The notes: generated by a model not told the origin, from the sequence alone. DNA of 64,000 nt from Pseudomonas tumuqii (GCF_013184545.1 NZ_JAAOJA010000012.1:124001-188000); one strand, 5' to 3'; positions 43,270 through 52,490 are shown, numbered from the stretch's first letter. Translations and numbers: made by a program.

Positions 43270-45218
43270 TGAGCGTGCGAACCCTGGAAGATATCGAAGA
43301 ACTCGAACGAATCCCCCTGTCGGAGCGGGGCTTGCCGGCCAGCACCTACGAGGCATTGCGCCTGGCTGCCGAGCGCACACCCCAGGCCCGTGCACTCAGC
43401 TTCTTCATCGACGCTGCAGACTTCACCCACACCCACGAGTGGAACTACGCCGAGCTGTTCGCGGATATCACCCGCGCAGCCAATGCCTTCCATGACCTGG
43501 GCATAGGGCCGGGCGAAGTGGTCGCCTTCCTCCTGCCCAACCTGCCGGAAACCCACTTCACCATCTGGGGTGGCGAGGCGACGGGGATCGTCATGGCGAT
43601 CAACCCGCTGCTGGAAGCCAAGCAGCTGGCGGCCTTGCTGAATGCCGCCAAGGCATCCGTAGTGGTGACACTCGCGCCGACGCCGGGCAGCGATCTGTGG
43701 CCCAAGCTGGCCTCGCAGCTGAATCAACTGCCTGCGATCAAGCACGTCGTTTGGGCCAGCATGGGACCCTATGTCGGCAAGGCCCAGCGTGAGGCCCTGA
43801 GTTCCCTGGCACAGAAGGAACGTGAGCTTTGCAACGGCGCCCCGATTCATGAGCTGCGCACGCTGATGGCCGCTCAGCCCGGCACGCACCTCAAAAGCGG
43901 TCGGCAAATCCGCGCCGAAGAGCGCTCCTCTTACTTCTGCACCGGCGGCACCACCGGGCTGCCCAAGATCGCCGCCCGCACGCATGGCTCGGAAGTCTTC
44001 AACGCCTGGGCCATGGCCGCCCACCTGGCACCGCGCAACAGCAGCCAGGTGATTTTCTGCGGCCTGCCGCTGTTCCACGTCAACGGCCAACTGGTAACCG
44101 GCTTGATGCCCTGGACCCAGGGCGACCATGTGGTGCTCGGCACGCCGCAAGGCTACCGCGGCGAGGGCGTGATCGCGCGCTTCTGGGAGATGGTTGAACA
44201 CTTCGGCATCAACTTCTTCTCCGGTGTGCCTACCGTCTATGCAGCGCTCCTGCAGACCGGGCTTGCGGGCCGCGACATTTCCAGCCTGCGCTACGCACTC
44301 TGTGGCGCCGCGCCGATGCCGGTCGAACTGTTCCGCGAGTTCGAGCTAGGCACCGATGTAAAGATCCTCGAAGGTTACGGCCTCACGGAAGGTGCCTGCG
44401 TTTCCTCGGTCAACCCGCCCCAGGGTGCGCGCCGCATTGGCTCCATCGGCATCCGCATCGCCTACCAGAATATGCGCGCGATCGTACTCGATGACGCCGG
44501 CGAGTACCTGCGCGTTGCCGACGTGGATGAGGTCGGCCTGATCACCATCAGTGGCCCGAACCTGTTCGACGGCTATCTGGAGGAGCACCATAACCAGGGA
44601 CTGTGGATTGCCATCGACGGCCAGCGCTGGCTCAACACCGGCGATCTGGGCCGCCAGGACGCGCAAGGCTACTTCTGGCTGACCGGGCGCAAGAAGGAAC
44701 TGATCATCCGCGGCGGCCACAACATCGATCCCAAGCAGATCGAAGAGGCCCTGCAGGCTCACCCGTCCGTTGCCCTGGTCGCGGCCGTGGGCTGCCCCGA
44801 CGCCCATGCCGGCGAGGTACCGGTCGCCTACGTGCAGCTCAATCCGGGCGCCAGCGCCGACGCCCAGGAACTGCTGGCCTTCGCCGCGCAATATATTGCC
44901 GAACGGGCCGCCGTACCTAAGCGCATCGAGATCCTCGCCGCCCTGCCAGTGACTCCGGTGGGCAAGATCTTCAAGCCCGCCCTGCAACAGCGCGAGATCG
45001 CCCAGGTGGTGCGCCAGGAGGCCGAGCGTTGCGGCCTTGCCGGCATTGCGCTGGAGGTCGTGCAGGACGCCCGCCGCGGGCTGGTCGTGCAGTTGAGCGC
45101 CGGCCCCGATCGGGAGCGCCTGGCCACCGCGCTGGGGCGTTACAGCTTTCAGGTCGAGTGGCTGCAAGCAGCAACTGCCCCAACCCAGCAGAACGCCCAA
45201 ACAGGGATAAGCGCATGA
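43269..45218 (+). CDS. Acyl-CoA synthetase / AMP-dependent ligase
   Basis: The 649-residue ANL-family ligase has the P-loop-like CTGGTTGLPK (224-233), YGLTEG, TGDLGRQ, GRKKELIIRGGHNI and the catalytic Lys near 563 (PVGKIFKPAL). It activates a carboxylate as an acyl-adenylate and probably transfers it to CoA. The extra C-terminal stretch of about 65 residues is not part of the core fold. TGATG couples its start to the FAH hydrolase stop. The substrate is probably an aryl-alkanoate or a ring-cleavage acid; which one cannot be told from sequence. Confidence 0.87.
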   Translation: MSVRTLEDIEELERIPLSERGLPASTYEALRLAAERTPQARALSFFIDAADFTHTHEWNYAELFADITRAANAFHDLGIGPGEVVAFLLPNLPETHFTIWGGEATGIVMAINPLLEAKQLAALLNAAKASVVVTLAPTPGSDLWPKLASQLNQLPAIKHVVWASMGPYVGKAQREALSSLAQKERELCNGAPIHELRTLMAAQPGTHLKSGRQIRAEERSSYFCTGGTTGLPKIAARTHGSEVFNAWAMAAHLAPRNSSQVIFCGLPLFHVNGQLVTGLMPWTQGDHVVLGTPQGYRGEGVIARFWEMVEHFGINFFSGVPTVYAALLQTGLAGRDISSLRYALCGAAPMPVELFREFELGTDVKILEGYGLTEGACVSSVNPPQGARRIGSIGIRIAYQNMRAIVLDDAGEYLRVADVDEVGLITISGPNLFDGYLEEHHNQGLWIAIDGQRWLNTGDLGRQDAQGYFWLTGRKKELIIRGGHNIDPKQIEEALQAHPSVALVAAVGCPDAHAGEVPVAYVQLNPGASADAQELLAFAAQYIAERAAVPKRIEILAALPVTPVGKIFKPALQQREIAQVVRQEAERCGLAGIALEVVQDARRGLVVQLSAGPDRERLATALGRYSFQVEWLQAATAPTQQNAQTGISA

Positions 45219-45256
45219 TACTCGTCGCTCCCGACATGGCTCAAAAATGAACCCTG

Positions 45257-45305
45257 TTGATTTATATTGAACCACAGTGTTCAATTGCATTATCAACTTG
45301 ATCGG
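45257..45305. repeat. Duplicated operator segment, copy 1
   Basis: These 49 bp match the segment at 49386-49434 at about 43 of 49 positions, same length and no gaps. In copy 2 the tetR coding sequence follows; here only about 90 bp of unrecognisable sequence separates it from the next shared block. Confidence 0.75.
45268..45283. promoter_or_regulatory. TGAAC palindrome C (probable TetR operator)
   Basis: TGAACCACAGTGTTCA, same 16-bp layout as A, B and D, about 510 bp before the DUF1302 start. Confidence 0.6.
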
Positions 45306-45394
45306 CGCGGCGAAGGCTCGCCGGTTGGCACAGGCTCAAGGCAGCGCAACTTCAAGGTGATGGAACCTGCGCAGCGACCAGAGTCCAGCCAGAT

Positions 45395-45686
45395 CACCTG
45401 TAAACGGCAGCAAGCGATAGCCCCTTGCGAGAGGGGCACCTCCTTAACCTGACAATCCGTGCATGAGAACAATAATGAGAACAAAAAATTGCCTGCTACT
45501 TTCCCCCCTCATCCAACGTCCCTGCGACGGTGAGCCGTCATGGCAGCACGCGCCATGGCTTGATCACTCACTGCCCTGCATCCGAATGAAACGATCCACG
45601 CGTCGCGGCTGATTGCGCCCCCGTGCCGCTCACCTGAGTTGCGCCAGGTGAGTCGGGCTGACTGACAGCCCCGACACCGAGCACTA
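45395..45686. repeat. Duplicated non-coding block, copy 1
   Basis: It begins CACCTGTAAACGGCAGCAAG and ends CACCGAGCACTA, as does 50057-50320. TGCATGAGAACAATAATGA is shared in the middle. The intervening sequence has diverged with small insertions. Confidence 0.7.
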
Positions 45687-45796
45687 CCCGCACGTCATAA
45701 ATACGGACTTCATCGCCCATGCGATGACCTGTATGGCTTGCTTCATCCCAAAGAAAGCAGGCGAGCACTACCCAACAACAACAAGAGGCAGTGAAC

Positions 45797-47683
45797 ATGA
45801 TGCTCAAGCAACCCCCATGGCAACCCGCTCAGCTTGCATGCGCGATCAGTCTGGCCACCTGCATGTGCGCCCCTGCGCATGCCGGCACCTTCAAGTTTGG
45901 CGAAATCGAAGGACAGTTCGACTCCTCACTCAGCGTCGGTGCCAGTTGGGCACTGCGCGGGGCCGATCCCGAGCTGATCGGCGAGAATAACGGCGGCAAG
46001 GGCTCGGTCAGCGCCACCGACGATGGTCGGAGAAATTTCAAGAAGGGCGAGACCTTCTCGAAGATCTTCAAGGGGCTGCACGACCTCGAACTGAAATATG
46101 GCGAATCGGGCCTGTTCGTTCGCGGCAAGTACTGGTACGACTTCGAGCTGAAGGATGAGAGCCGCCTCATCACAGACATCGACGATCACAACCGCAAGGA
46201 GGGTGCACAAGCCTCCGGTGCCGAGCTGCTGGATGCCTTCCTCTACCACAACTATGTGATCGGCGAGCTGCCCGGCACCGTGCGCCTGGGTAAGCAGGTG
46301 GTCAGCTGGGGCGAAAGCACCTTTATCCAGGGCGGGATCAACAGCATCAACCCGGTGGACGTCTCCGCGTTTCGCCGACCCGGTGCCGAGATCAAGGAAG
46401 GGCTGATCCCGGTGAACATGTTCTATCTGTCGCAAAACCTGACCGATAACCTGTCCACCGAAGCCTTCTACCAGCTCGATTGGCAGCAAACGGTAGTGGA
46501 CAACTGTGGCACCTTCTTCTCCCAGGCCGACTTCGCCGCCGATGGCTGCGACACGGTTCCCGTCGGACCTAATCTCAGCAGCAACCCAGCAGCCCAGGCT
46601 GCTCTCACGCCCTTCGGCATCAACCTGGGCGCGGAAGGCATCGTGGTCCCGCGAGCGGCCGATGACGACGCTCGCAATGGCGGCCAATGGGGGCTTGCCC
46701 TGCGCTGGTTCGTGCCCGCGCTGGACATTGAAGTCGGTGCCTATGCGCTCAACTATCACAGCCGGCAACCCTACATTAATTCGATTAGCAGCCCGAATAT
46801 CGCCGACCTGAATTTCATCCCGCCGCTCTGCGCCAACCTGGGCATCCCCGACCCAGGCGTCTGTGCCGGCCTCCTTGGCCCGGCACTGAACGAGTTGGGC
46901 GCGGCCTATCGCATCGGCACCTCCCAGTATCAGGTGGCCTACCCGGAGGATATCCGCCTGTACGGCCTGAGTTTGGCCACCACCCTACCTACCGGCACGG
47001 CCTTGTCCGGGGAAATCAGTTACCGGCCCAACATGCCCATGCAGCTCAATGCGGCAGATCTGGTCATGGCTGGCACGGGTGACCCCGCCGTCTCGCCGCT
47101 ACTGTCCTCCGGCGCCTATCCGTTGGCCAACTCAAGCCTGATACAGGGTTATCAACGCAAACCCATGACCCAGGCGCAGATCACTGCCGTGCACTTCTTC
47201 GATCAGATCATGGGCGCCGATCGCCTGACTCTGGTTGGCGAAATCGGCGTGGTACATGTTGGCGATCTGGAGGGCAAAGGCGGCCTGCGCTATGGCCGTG
47301 ACCCTGTGTACGGCCAGGGCGCGCTGTATCCGGACAACAACCTGTGCCGTACGGTCACCAGCGCCAGCACCGCGCAGAACTGCAACGACGATGGCTTCCT
47401 CACCAGCACCTCCTGGGGCTATCGCGCCCGCGCGATCTGGGAATACAGCAACCTGATTCCGGCGGTGACGCTCAAGCCGAACCTGGCCTGGTCCCACGAT
47501 GTTGACGGCTATGCCCCCGAGCCGGGCTTCAACGAAGGCAGCAAGGCCATCAGCCTGGGGCTGGATGCCGAGTACCGCAATACCTACAGCGCCAGCCTGT
47601 CATACACCGATTTCTTCGGCGGCGATTACAACACCAACATTGATCGCGACTTCGTCGCGCTCAGCTTCGGCATGTCCTTTTAA
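45797..47683 (+). CDS. DUF1302 outer-membrane protein
   Basis: The 628-residue protein has a signal peptide (ending APAHA|GTF) and the DUF1302 pattern: an N-terminal FGEIEGQFDSSLSVGASWAL, GKQVVSWGESTFIQGGINSIN in the middle and a C-terminal aromatic end (FVALSFGMSF) typical of outer-membrane barrels. DUF1302 proteins travel with DUF1329 in clusters for hydrophobic or aromatic compounds and are thought to aid their uptake across the outer membrane. AGAGG lies 9 nt before the ATG. The DUF1329 gene follows after 15 bp. Confidence 0.85.
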   Translation: MMLKQPPWQPAQLACAISLATCMCAPAHAGTFKFGEIEGQFDSSLSVGASWALRGADPELIGENNGGKGSVSATDDGRRNFKKGETFSKIFKGLHDLELKYGESGLFVRGKYWYDFELKDESRLITDIDDHNRKEGAQASGAELLDAFLYHNYVIGELPGTVRLGKQVVSWGESTFIQGGINSINPVDVSAFRRPGAEIKEGLIPVNMFYLSQNLTDNLSTEAFYQLDWQQTVVDNCGTFFSQADFAADGCDTVPVGPNLSSNPAAQAALTPFGINLGAEGIVVPRAADDDARNGGQWGLALRWFVPALDIEVGAYALNYHSRQPYINSISSPNIADLNFIPPLCANLGIPDPGVCAGLLGPALNELGAAYRIGTSQYQVAYPEDIRLYGLSLATTLPTGTALSGEISYRPNMPMQLNAADLVMAGTGDPAVSPLLSSGAYPLANSSLIQGYQRKPMTQAQITAVHFFDQIMGADRLTLVGEIGVVHVGDLEGKGGLRYGRDPVYGQGALYPDNNLCRTVTSASTAQNCNDDGFLTSTSWGYRARAIWEYSNLIPAVTLKPNLAWSHDVDGYAPEPGFNEGSKAISLGLDAEYRNTYSASLSYTDFFGGDYNTNIDRDFVALSFGMSF

Positions 47684-47698
47684 GCAGGAGAGCAGATC

Positions 47699-49057
47699 AT
47701 GAAACGCTTAATGCAAAGCACCAGCCTGGGCCTCTCGCTGCTGGCAGGTGCGGCACTGGCCGCCGTCACTCCAGAGCAAGCCGCTGAGCTCGGTAAAACC
47801 CTGACCCCGCTCGGCGCAGAGCAAGCGGGCAATGCCGACGGCAGCATTCCGGCCTGGACCGGCGGCCTCGACAAGACCAGTGGCAAGCAGAACTCCGAGG
47901 GCTTTCTCGACGACCCATACGCCAGTGAACAGCCGCTTTTCATCATTGATGCGCAGAATGCCGAACAATATAAGGACAAACTGAGCCCCGGCCAGTTGGC
48001 CATGCTCAAGCGCTATCCAGGCTCGTATCGGTTGCCGGTCTATACCAGCCACCGCAGCGTCGCGCTCCCGGACTTCGTCTACGCCGCAGCGCGGTCCAAT
48101 GCGCTGAACACCCAACTCGTGGAAAACGGCAACGGCCTGACCAACTTCCAGACCGCCTACCCGTTCCCCATCCCGCAGAACGGCCAGGAGGTGGTCTGGA
48201 ACCATCTCACCCGCTACCGGGGCGGCACCATGAAACGCACCAGCGTGCAGGCTACCCCAGAGAAAAGCGGCGCCTTCACCCCGGTGAAATTCAAGATGGA
48301 GTTCACCTACCGCGATCAACTGAAGGACTTCGATCCGGCCAAGCCGGGCAATGTACTGTTCTATTACAAAGAGGAGGTCACATCCCCCGCGCGCCTGGCC
48401 GGTAGTGTGTTGCTGGTACACGAAACCCTGAATCAGGTCAGCGAACCACGCCTGGCTTGGCTCTACAACGCGGGCCAACGCCGGGTAAGACGCGCCCCAC
48501 AGGTCGCCTACGACGGCCCCTACCCTGCCTCCGAGGGGCAGCGCGTGGGCGACAACTTCGATATGTACAACGGCGCGCAGGATCGCTACGACTGGAAGCT
48601 GGTCGGCAAGCGTGAACTGTACATCCCCTACAACAGCTTCAAGCTGGACTCACCCAAGCAGAAATACAAAGACATCGTCCAGGCAGGGCACCTCAACCCG
48701 GATTTCGCCCGCTACGAGCTGCACCGGGTCTGGGAGGTGGAAGCCAACTTGAAACAGGGTGAGCGACATGTCTATGCCAAGCGGGTGTTCTTCATTGATG
48801 AAGACTCTTGGCAAATCGTCCAGGCCGACCACTACGACGCGCGTGGCACCCTCTGGAGGGTTGGCGAGGGCCATCTGCAGCCCTATTACAACGTCCAGGT
48901 GCCTTGGTTGGCCGTGGAAACCCTGCATGACCTGCTGAACGGTCGCTACATCGTTTCAGGCCTGAAGAACGAGGAAAGTCAGGGTGTCGAGTTCGGCGTC
49001 AAAGCCCTCGCCGCCGACTACACCCCGGCCGCCTTGCGCAACTCCGGAGTCCGCTAA
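47699..49057 (+). CDS. DUF1329 outer-membrane lipoprotein-like protein
   Basis: The 452-residue secreted protein (signal ending AALA) has the DUF1329 pattern (LTPLGAEQAGNADGSIPAWTGG; WAYxGQRRVRRAPQVAYDGP with small changes; DSWQIVQADHYDARGTLWR). The fold resembles LolB, a lipid-handling protein, so a role in moving hydrophobic substrates with DUF1302 is likely. GGAG precedes the ATG. A clear terminator lies 38 bp after its stop. Confidence 0.85.
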   Translation: MKRLMQSTSLGLSLLAGAALAAVTPEQAAELGKTLTPLGAEQAGNADGSIPAWTGGLDKTSGKQNSEGFLDDPYASEQPLFIIDAQNAEQYKDKLSPGQLAMLKRYPGSYRLPVYTSHRSVALPDFVYAAARSNALNTQLVENGNGLTNFQTAYPFPIPQNGQEVVWNHLTRYRGGTMKRTSVQATPEKSGAFTPVKFKMEFTYRDQLKDFDPAKPGNVLFYYKEEVTSPARLAGSVLLVHETLNQVSEPRLAWLYNAGQRRVRRAPQVAYDGPYPASEGQRVGDNFDMYNGAQDRYDWKLVGKRELYIPYNSFKLDSPKQKYKDIVQAGHLNPDFARYELHRVWEVEANLKQGERHVYAKRVFFIDEDSWQIVQADHYDARGTLWRVGEGHLQPYYNVQVPWLAVETLHDLLNGRYIVSGLKNEESQGVEFGVKALAADYTPAALRNSGVR

Positions 49058-49095
49058 ATATCGCTACTTAGTTAAAGGCCACAAGCCCGCGACCT

Positions 49096-49127
49096 AGGCC
49101 GCCACCATGATTGGCGGCCTTTTTATT
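49096..49127 (+). terminator. Terminator of the DUF1302-DUF1329 unit
   Basis: AGGCCGCCA-CCATGAT-TGGCGGCCT is a 9-bp stem followed by TTTTTATTT. A shorter counterpart with similar flanks sits at 50380-50403. Confidence 0.88.
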
Positions 49128-49385
49128 TCAGCCCGCAACGGTTCTTGTCACCTGAAACAGTCAGCTGTTTTAGACGCCTGCCAGCTCTTCTGCAGTTGTC
49201 CCTGTCGTCGGCAAGCTGCAGTTCACCCGCATACTTGGCGCGAATCATCAAGCACACGCCTGAGGCGTTACCGCAGGCACGTCAGTCGGTCGGTCATCTG
49301 CCGCCCCCATTGGCTAGTCAGACAGGGATGCGCGTGGCACAACCGGCCAAAGTGCCTTAAAAATCGCTCAAAAAAATAGACTCTA

Positions 49386-49434
49386 TTGATTTATATTGAA
49401 CCGAAGTGTTCAATGGCATCATCAATTTTATCGG
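49386..49434. repeat. Duplicated operator segment, copy 2
   Basis: 49-bp match to 45257-45305, here followed by an intact tetR gene. Confidence 0.75.
49397..49412. promoter_or_regulatory. TGAAC palindrome D (probable TetR operator)
   Basis: TGAACCGAAGTGTTCA, 37 bp before the tetR start. Its presence argues against using the in-frame codons at 49386 or 49413 as starts. Confidence 0.6.
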
Positions 49435-49448
49435 AGCCCGTGTGCCCC

Positions 49449-50054
49449 ATGAGCCCAGTCCAGAAACGCATTCACGAAGCAGCAATCCGCCTGTTCGCCG
49501 AGAAAAACATCGGTGAGGTGAACGTCCGCGAGTTGGCGCAGGTTGCCGGCGTAGCTCGCGGCACGATCTACAACAACCTCAGCTCGATCGAGTCGTTGTT
49601 CGAGGATGTTGCCACCCACCTGAGTGGCGAGATGAATAGGCGGGTGGCCAAAAGCGCCGATCCGGAAATGGATCCGGCGCAGCGCCTGGCCAACGGTATC
49701 CGTTTCTACCTGCGCCGCGCCCATGAAGAACCTTACTGGGGCAGTTTCATTGCCCGTTACGCAGCGAGCAATGCCGCACTGCAAGAGATGTGGAACGGCC
49801 CGCCCCTTGAGGATGTACTGAGCGGCCTCAAGTCGCAGCGCTATAGCTTCCGCCAGGAACAGTTGCCCAGCGTGATCAGCATGATCGGCGGCAGTGTACT
49901 CAGCGCCATCCTACAGGTGTTGGCCGGCCACAGAACCTGGCGAGACGCCGGCTCGGACACCGCCGAACTGATTCTGATTGCGCTGGGTGTTGCACCCGAA
50001 GCAGCCCGCGCTTTTGCGACGAAGGAACTTCCGGCGCTACCAGACGCCGACTGA
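49449..50054 (+). CDS. TetR-family regulator, paralogue 2
   Basis: The 201-residue regulator begins MSPVQKRIHEAAIRLFAE and has a TetR helix-turn-helix (about 8-52; LAQVAGVARGTIYNNL). It shares long stretches with the regulator at 40346. Upstream in-frame starts would run through the palindrome, and homology with paralogue 1 supports the ATG at 49449; GGAG is 12 nt upstream. It is followed by the duplicated block and then the mhp-type operon, which it probably represses until an aromatic inducer is present. Confidence 0.85.
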   Translation: MSPVQKRIHEAAIRLFAEKNIGEVNVRELAQVAGVARGTIYNNLSSIESLFEDVATHLSGEMNRRVAKSADPEMDPAQRLANGIRFYLRRAHEEPYWGSFIARYAASNAALQEMWNGPPLEDVLSGLKSQRYSFRQEQLPSVISMIGGSVLSAILQVLAGHRTWRDAGSDTAELILIALGVAPEAARAFATKELPALPDAD

Positions 50055-50056
50055 AC

Positions 50057-50320
50057 CACCTGTAAACGGCAGCAAGCGCTGGCGCCTTGAAAGAGGGCCA
50101 CGCCCTCTTTCCCTGAAAACAGTGCATGAGAACAATAATGAAAAACCCTGCCTCCCCGTCCAACGCCCTCTCGGCGACAGTAAGCGGTCATGGCGTCATG
50201 CCCCTGCGCTTGTGCAGCCACTGAAAACTGCCTGAAACGACTCAGGTCGCCGCCGGCGCGCCGCTCGCTTGAGCCGCGCCAGGTGATCAGGCTGTCTGGC
50301 AGTCGCAACACCGAGCACTA
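50057..50320. repeat. Duplicated non-coding block, copy 2
   Basis: Counterpart of 45395-45686, with identical first 22 bp and identical last 12 bp. Confidence 0.7.
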
Positions 50321-50379
50321 GCAGACCGTTGAAAATGTAAGCGACTACTCCGTCAAAGGCCGCAAGCCTGAGACTTTTG

Positions 50380-50403
50380 CCGCCCTTCGGGGCGGTTTTT
50401 TTA
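50380..50403 (+). terminator. Orphan terminator upstream of the mhp-type operon
   Basis: CCGCCC-TTCG-GGGCGG followed by eight T. The 5' flank (AAAGGCCGCAAGCCTGAGAC) resembles that of the terminator after DUF1329 (AAAGGCCACAAGCCCGCGAC). Confidence 0.88.
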
Positions 50404-50494
50404 TCCGCTGCCTATCGCGGCAGGCGACCACCACAAACAACTGAGCGAGTGCCCACCGACGAGCAGCTGGGTCAGAAAAGTTTCGCTCGCACAT

Positions 50495-50510
50495 TAGACA
50501 CTTGTGTTCA
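50495..50510. promoter_or_regulatory. TGAAC-type palindrome E (degenerate)
   Basis: TAGACACTTGTGTTCA keeps the right half (TGTTCA) and a changed left half of the 16-bp motif, 75 bp before the hydrolase start. It could be a weak operator for the mhp-type operon. Confidence 0.45.
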
Positions 50511-50584
50511 ATTTTGATCACATGTAGCATCGAAATCAGGCAAGCGCTGCAACCCAACTCACTCCAGCCATACAGGAGCGCTAC

Positions 50585-51454
50585 ATGAACAATAACGACG
50601 CCATCCCTGGAATGACCTCCCGCACCGTCACAGCCGGCAAACGCCAGATTTTCATCAGCGAACTCGGTGAGGGCTATCCGATCCTCATGCTGCACGGGGG
50701 CGGCGCCGGTGCTTCTGGACTGTCCAACTACTCGCGCAATATCGAGGCCCTGGCTCAGCACTTTCGCGTAGTGGTGGCCGACATGCCGGGTTACGGCCAA
50801 TCCACCAAGGGTGTGGAGCGCAGCGACCCCTTCGGCGACCTGGCGCAATCGATGCTCGGTCTGCTCGATGCACTCAAGATCAAGTCGGCGCATGTGGTCG
50901 GTAACTCCCTCGGCGGCGCCTGCGCCCTGCGCATGGCACTGGAAGCACCGGGCCGCGTGTCGGCCCTGGTGCTGATGGGCCCGGGCGGAGTCGGCACCAC
51001 CCGCGGCCTGCCGACACCCGGCCTGAAGGCATTGCTGAACTACTACAAGGGCAGCGGCCCGTCGCGGGAGAAGCTCACCCGCTTCATCCGCGAGTACCTG
51101 GTGTACGACGGCAGCCAGGTCTCCGACGCCATGATCGAGGAACGCTACCGCTCCAGCATCGACCCACAAGTGCTTGCCGCTCCGCCCCTGCGCGGCCCCA
51201 ACAGCCTGAAGGCGGCGCTGCGCATGGACTTCACCCGCGACCCGCGCCTGGCCAGTTGCCAGGTACCGACCCTGGTGCTGTGGGGCACCGCCGACAAGGT
51301 CAACCGCCCGAGCGGCGGGTCGACCCTGCAGAAGCTGCTGCCCAACTGCGACCTCTACCTGTTCTGCAAGACCGGCCACTGGGTGCAGTGGGAGCGCGCC
51401 GAGGAATTCAACGCCGTGGTCAGCAGTTACCTGACAACCCGCACCCACCACTAA
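50585..51454 (+). CDS. mhpC: Meta-cleavage product hydrolase (MhpC type)
   Basis: The 289-residue alpha/beta hydrolase has Ser108 in GNSLGG, Asp237 in WGTADKVN and His265 in KTGHWVQW, the C-C hydrolase triad. It splits the vinylogous 1,5-diketone made by extradiol cleavage into 2-hydroxypenta-2,4-dienoate and an organic acid. CAGGAG precedes the ATG. It is first of six tightly packed genes that together form a complete meta-pathway. The symbol follows family function; the side chain handled here is unknown. Confidence 0.88.
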   Translation: MNNNDAIPGMTSRTVTAGKRQIFISELGEGYPILMLHGGGAGASGLSNYSRNIEALAQHFRVVVADMPGYGQSTKGVERSDPFGDLAQSMLGLLDALKIKSAHVVGNSLGGACALRMALEAPGRVSALVLMGPGGVGTTRGLPTPGLKALLNYYKGSGPSREKLTRFIREYLVYDGSQVSDAMIEERYRSSIDPQVLAAPPLRGPNSLKAALRMDFTRDPRLASCQVPTLVLWGTADKVNRPSGGSTLQKLLPNCDLYLFCKTGHWVQWERAEEFNAVVSSYLTTRTHH

Positions 51455-51480
51455 CCCTCGACGTCAGGAGCCGATGAACC

Positions 51481-52479
51481 ATGACAAAAGCAAACAAAAC
51501 GCGTACCGACCTCTTCGGCAAGGCCCGCATGGGCTATGCGCTGGTCGAGTCGCTAAAGCTGGAAGACTGGTTGCGTTTTGCCCGCGATGCGCTGGGGATG
51601 GACGTGCAAATGCAAGGCGACACCCTGATCGGCCGCCTCGATCAGCATGCGCGGCGTCTGGTGATCAGCCGTGGTCCACTTGAGGACGTGGCGGCGCTGG
51701 GTTATGAGATCGAGGATCAAGCCAGCCTGGAAATCATACTGCAGCGCCTGCAGCAGAAAGGCGTGGAGGTCGAGGCCGGCGAGGCGCGAGGCGCCGCCCT
51801 GCGCGGCGTCGAGCAGTACTGGCGCTGCATCGGCCCCAAGGGCCTGCCGATCGAGTTCTATGTCACCCCGATTTTGAGCGATGCGCCACTTTCGATGCTG
51901 GCCAGCGGCTACGTCACCGACAGCGCCGGCATGGGCCATGTGGCGATCACCTCGCGCCGACCGGAGGCGATGTTGGGCTTCTGGCAGGAGATCCTCGATG
52001 CCCGGGTGAGCGACGACATCGAGCAGAGAATGAGCGGCCTGATGCTGGACATCCGCTTCCTGCGCCTGAACGAGCGCCACCATTCGGTGGCCGTGGCCTG
52101 CACCCGCGGCCGGCGCATGGACCCGATCCGCACGCGCATCCAGCACATGAACATCCAGTGCGCAACGCTGGAGGACATGACCGCGGCCTATCAGCGCTGC
52201 CGACAGCTCGGCTACCGGATCATGATGGGCGTCGGCCAGCACACCAACGACCGCGAACTGTCGTTCTACGTCGAGAGCCCGTCCGGCTTCGAGATCGAGT
52301 ACGGCTGGGCCCCTATCGCGGTGGACGAAGAAAACTGGCAACCCACCCTGCACCAGGGCATCAGCACCTGGGGCCACAAACCACTCGAGCACAACCTTGG
52401 CGATGAACTGCGCCAGGCAGCACGGGCCATCCGCTCACTGATCCGCCGCGAATACACCCCATTCGACCCCAAACACTAA
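51481..52479 (+). CDS. Type I extradiol dioxygenase (BphC-like), copy C
   Basis: The 332-residue dioxygenase has the Fe(II) triad His153 (GMGHVAIT), His222 (IQHMNIQ) and Glu273 (FEIEYGW), closer to BphC-like enzymes than to copies A and B. MhpB-type cleavage enzymes of E. coli are a different (type III) family, so this operon uses a non-orthologous dioxygenase at the ring-cleavage step. GGAG is upstream of the ATG. Substrate: probably a 3-substituted catechol made by the next enzyme. Confidence 0.86.
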   Translation: MTKANKTRTDLFGKARMGYALVESLKLEDWLRFARDALGMDVQMQGDTLIGRLDQHARRLVISRGPLEDVAALGYEIEDQASLEIILQRLQQKGVEVEAGEARGAALRGVEQYWRCIGPKGLPIEFYVTPILSDAPLSMLASGYVTDSAGMGHVAITSRRPEAMLGFWQEILDARVSDDIEQRMSGLMLDIRFLRLNERHHSVAVACTRGRRMDPIRTRIQHMNIQCATLEDMTAAYQRCRQLGYRIMMGVGQHTNDRELSFYVESPSGFEIEYGWAPIAVDEENWQPTLHQGISTWGHKPLEHNLGDELRQAARAIRSLIRREYTPFDPKH

Positions 52480-52490
52480 GGGTGCTGCAG

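Larger units (their letters stand above)
45219..45796. other. Relic tetR locus and leader of the DUF1302 gene
   Basis: The 578-bp gap has no gene. It has the operator segment (45257-45305), a short spacer, and a 292-bp block (45395-45686) that is shared with 50057-50320. The second copy has an intact tetR between these two blocks, so this looks like a locus that has lost its tetR gene. The rest leads to DUF1302. Confidence 0.6.
49128..49448. other. Intergenic region before tetR paralogue 2
   Basis: No gene is supported. The first 250 bp show nothing I can identify; the last 60 bp hold the duplicated operator segment and palindrome D. Confidence 0.5.
50055..50584. other. Region between tetR paralogue 2 and the mhp-type operon
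   Basis: A 530-bp gap with no gene. It has the duplicated block (50057-50320), a terminator (50380-50403), palindrome E (50495-50510) and the promoter and ribosome-binding site (CAGGAGCGCTAC) of the hydrolase gene. The terminator has no gene of its own here, consistent with loss of DUF1302/1329-like genes from this copy. Confidence 0.6.

Noticed and set aside
45267..45452. A 61-residue plus-strand frame in the relic tetR region
   Set aside because: It starts inside the operator palindrome and shows no TetR pattern; it is better explained as a deletion scar.
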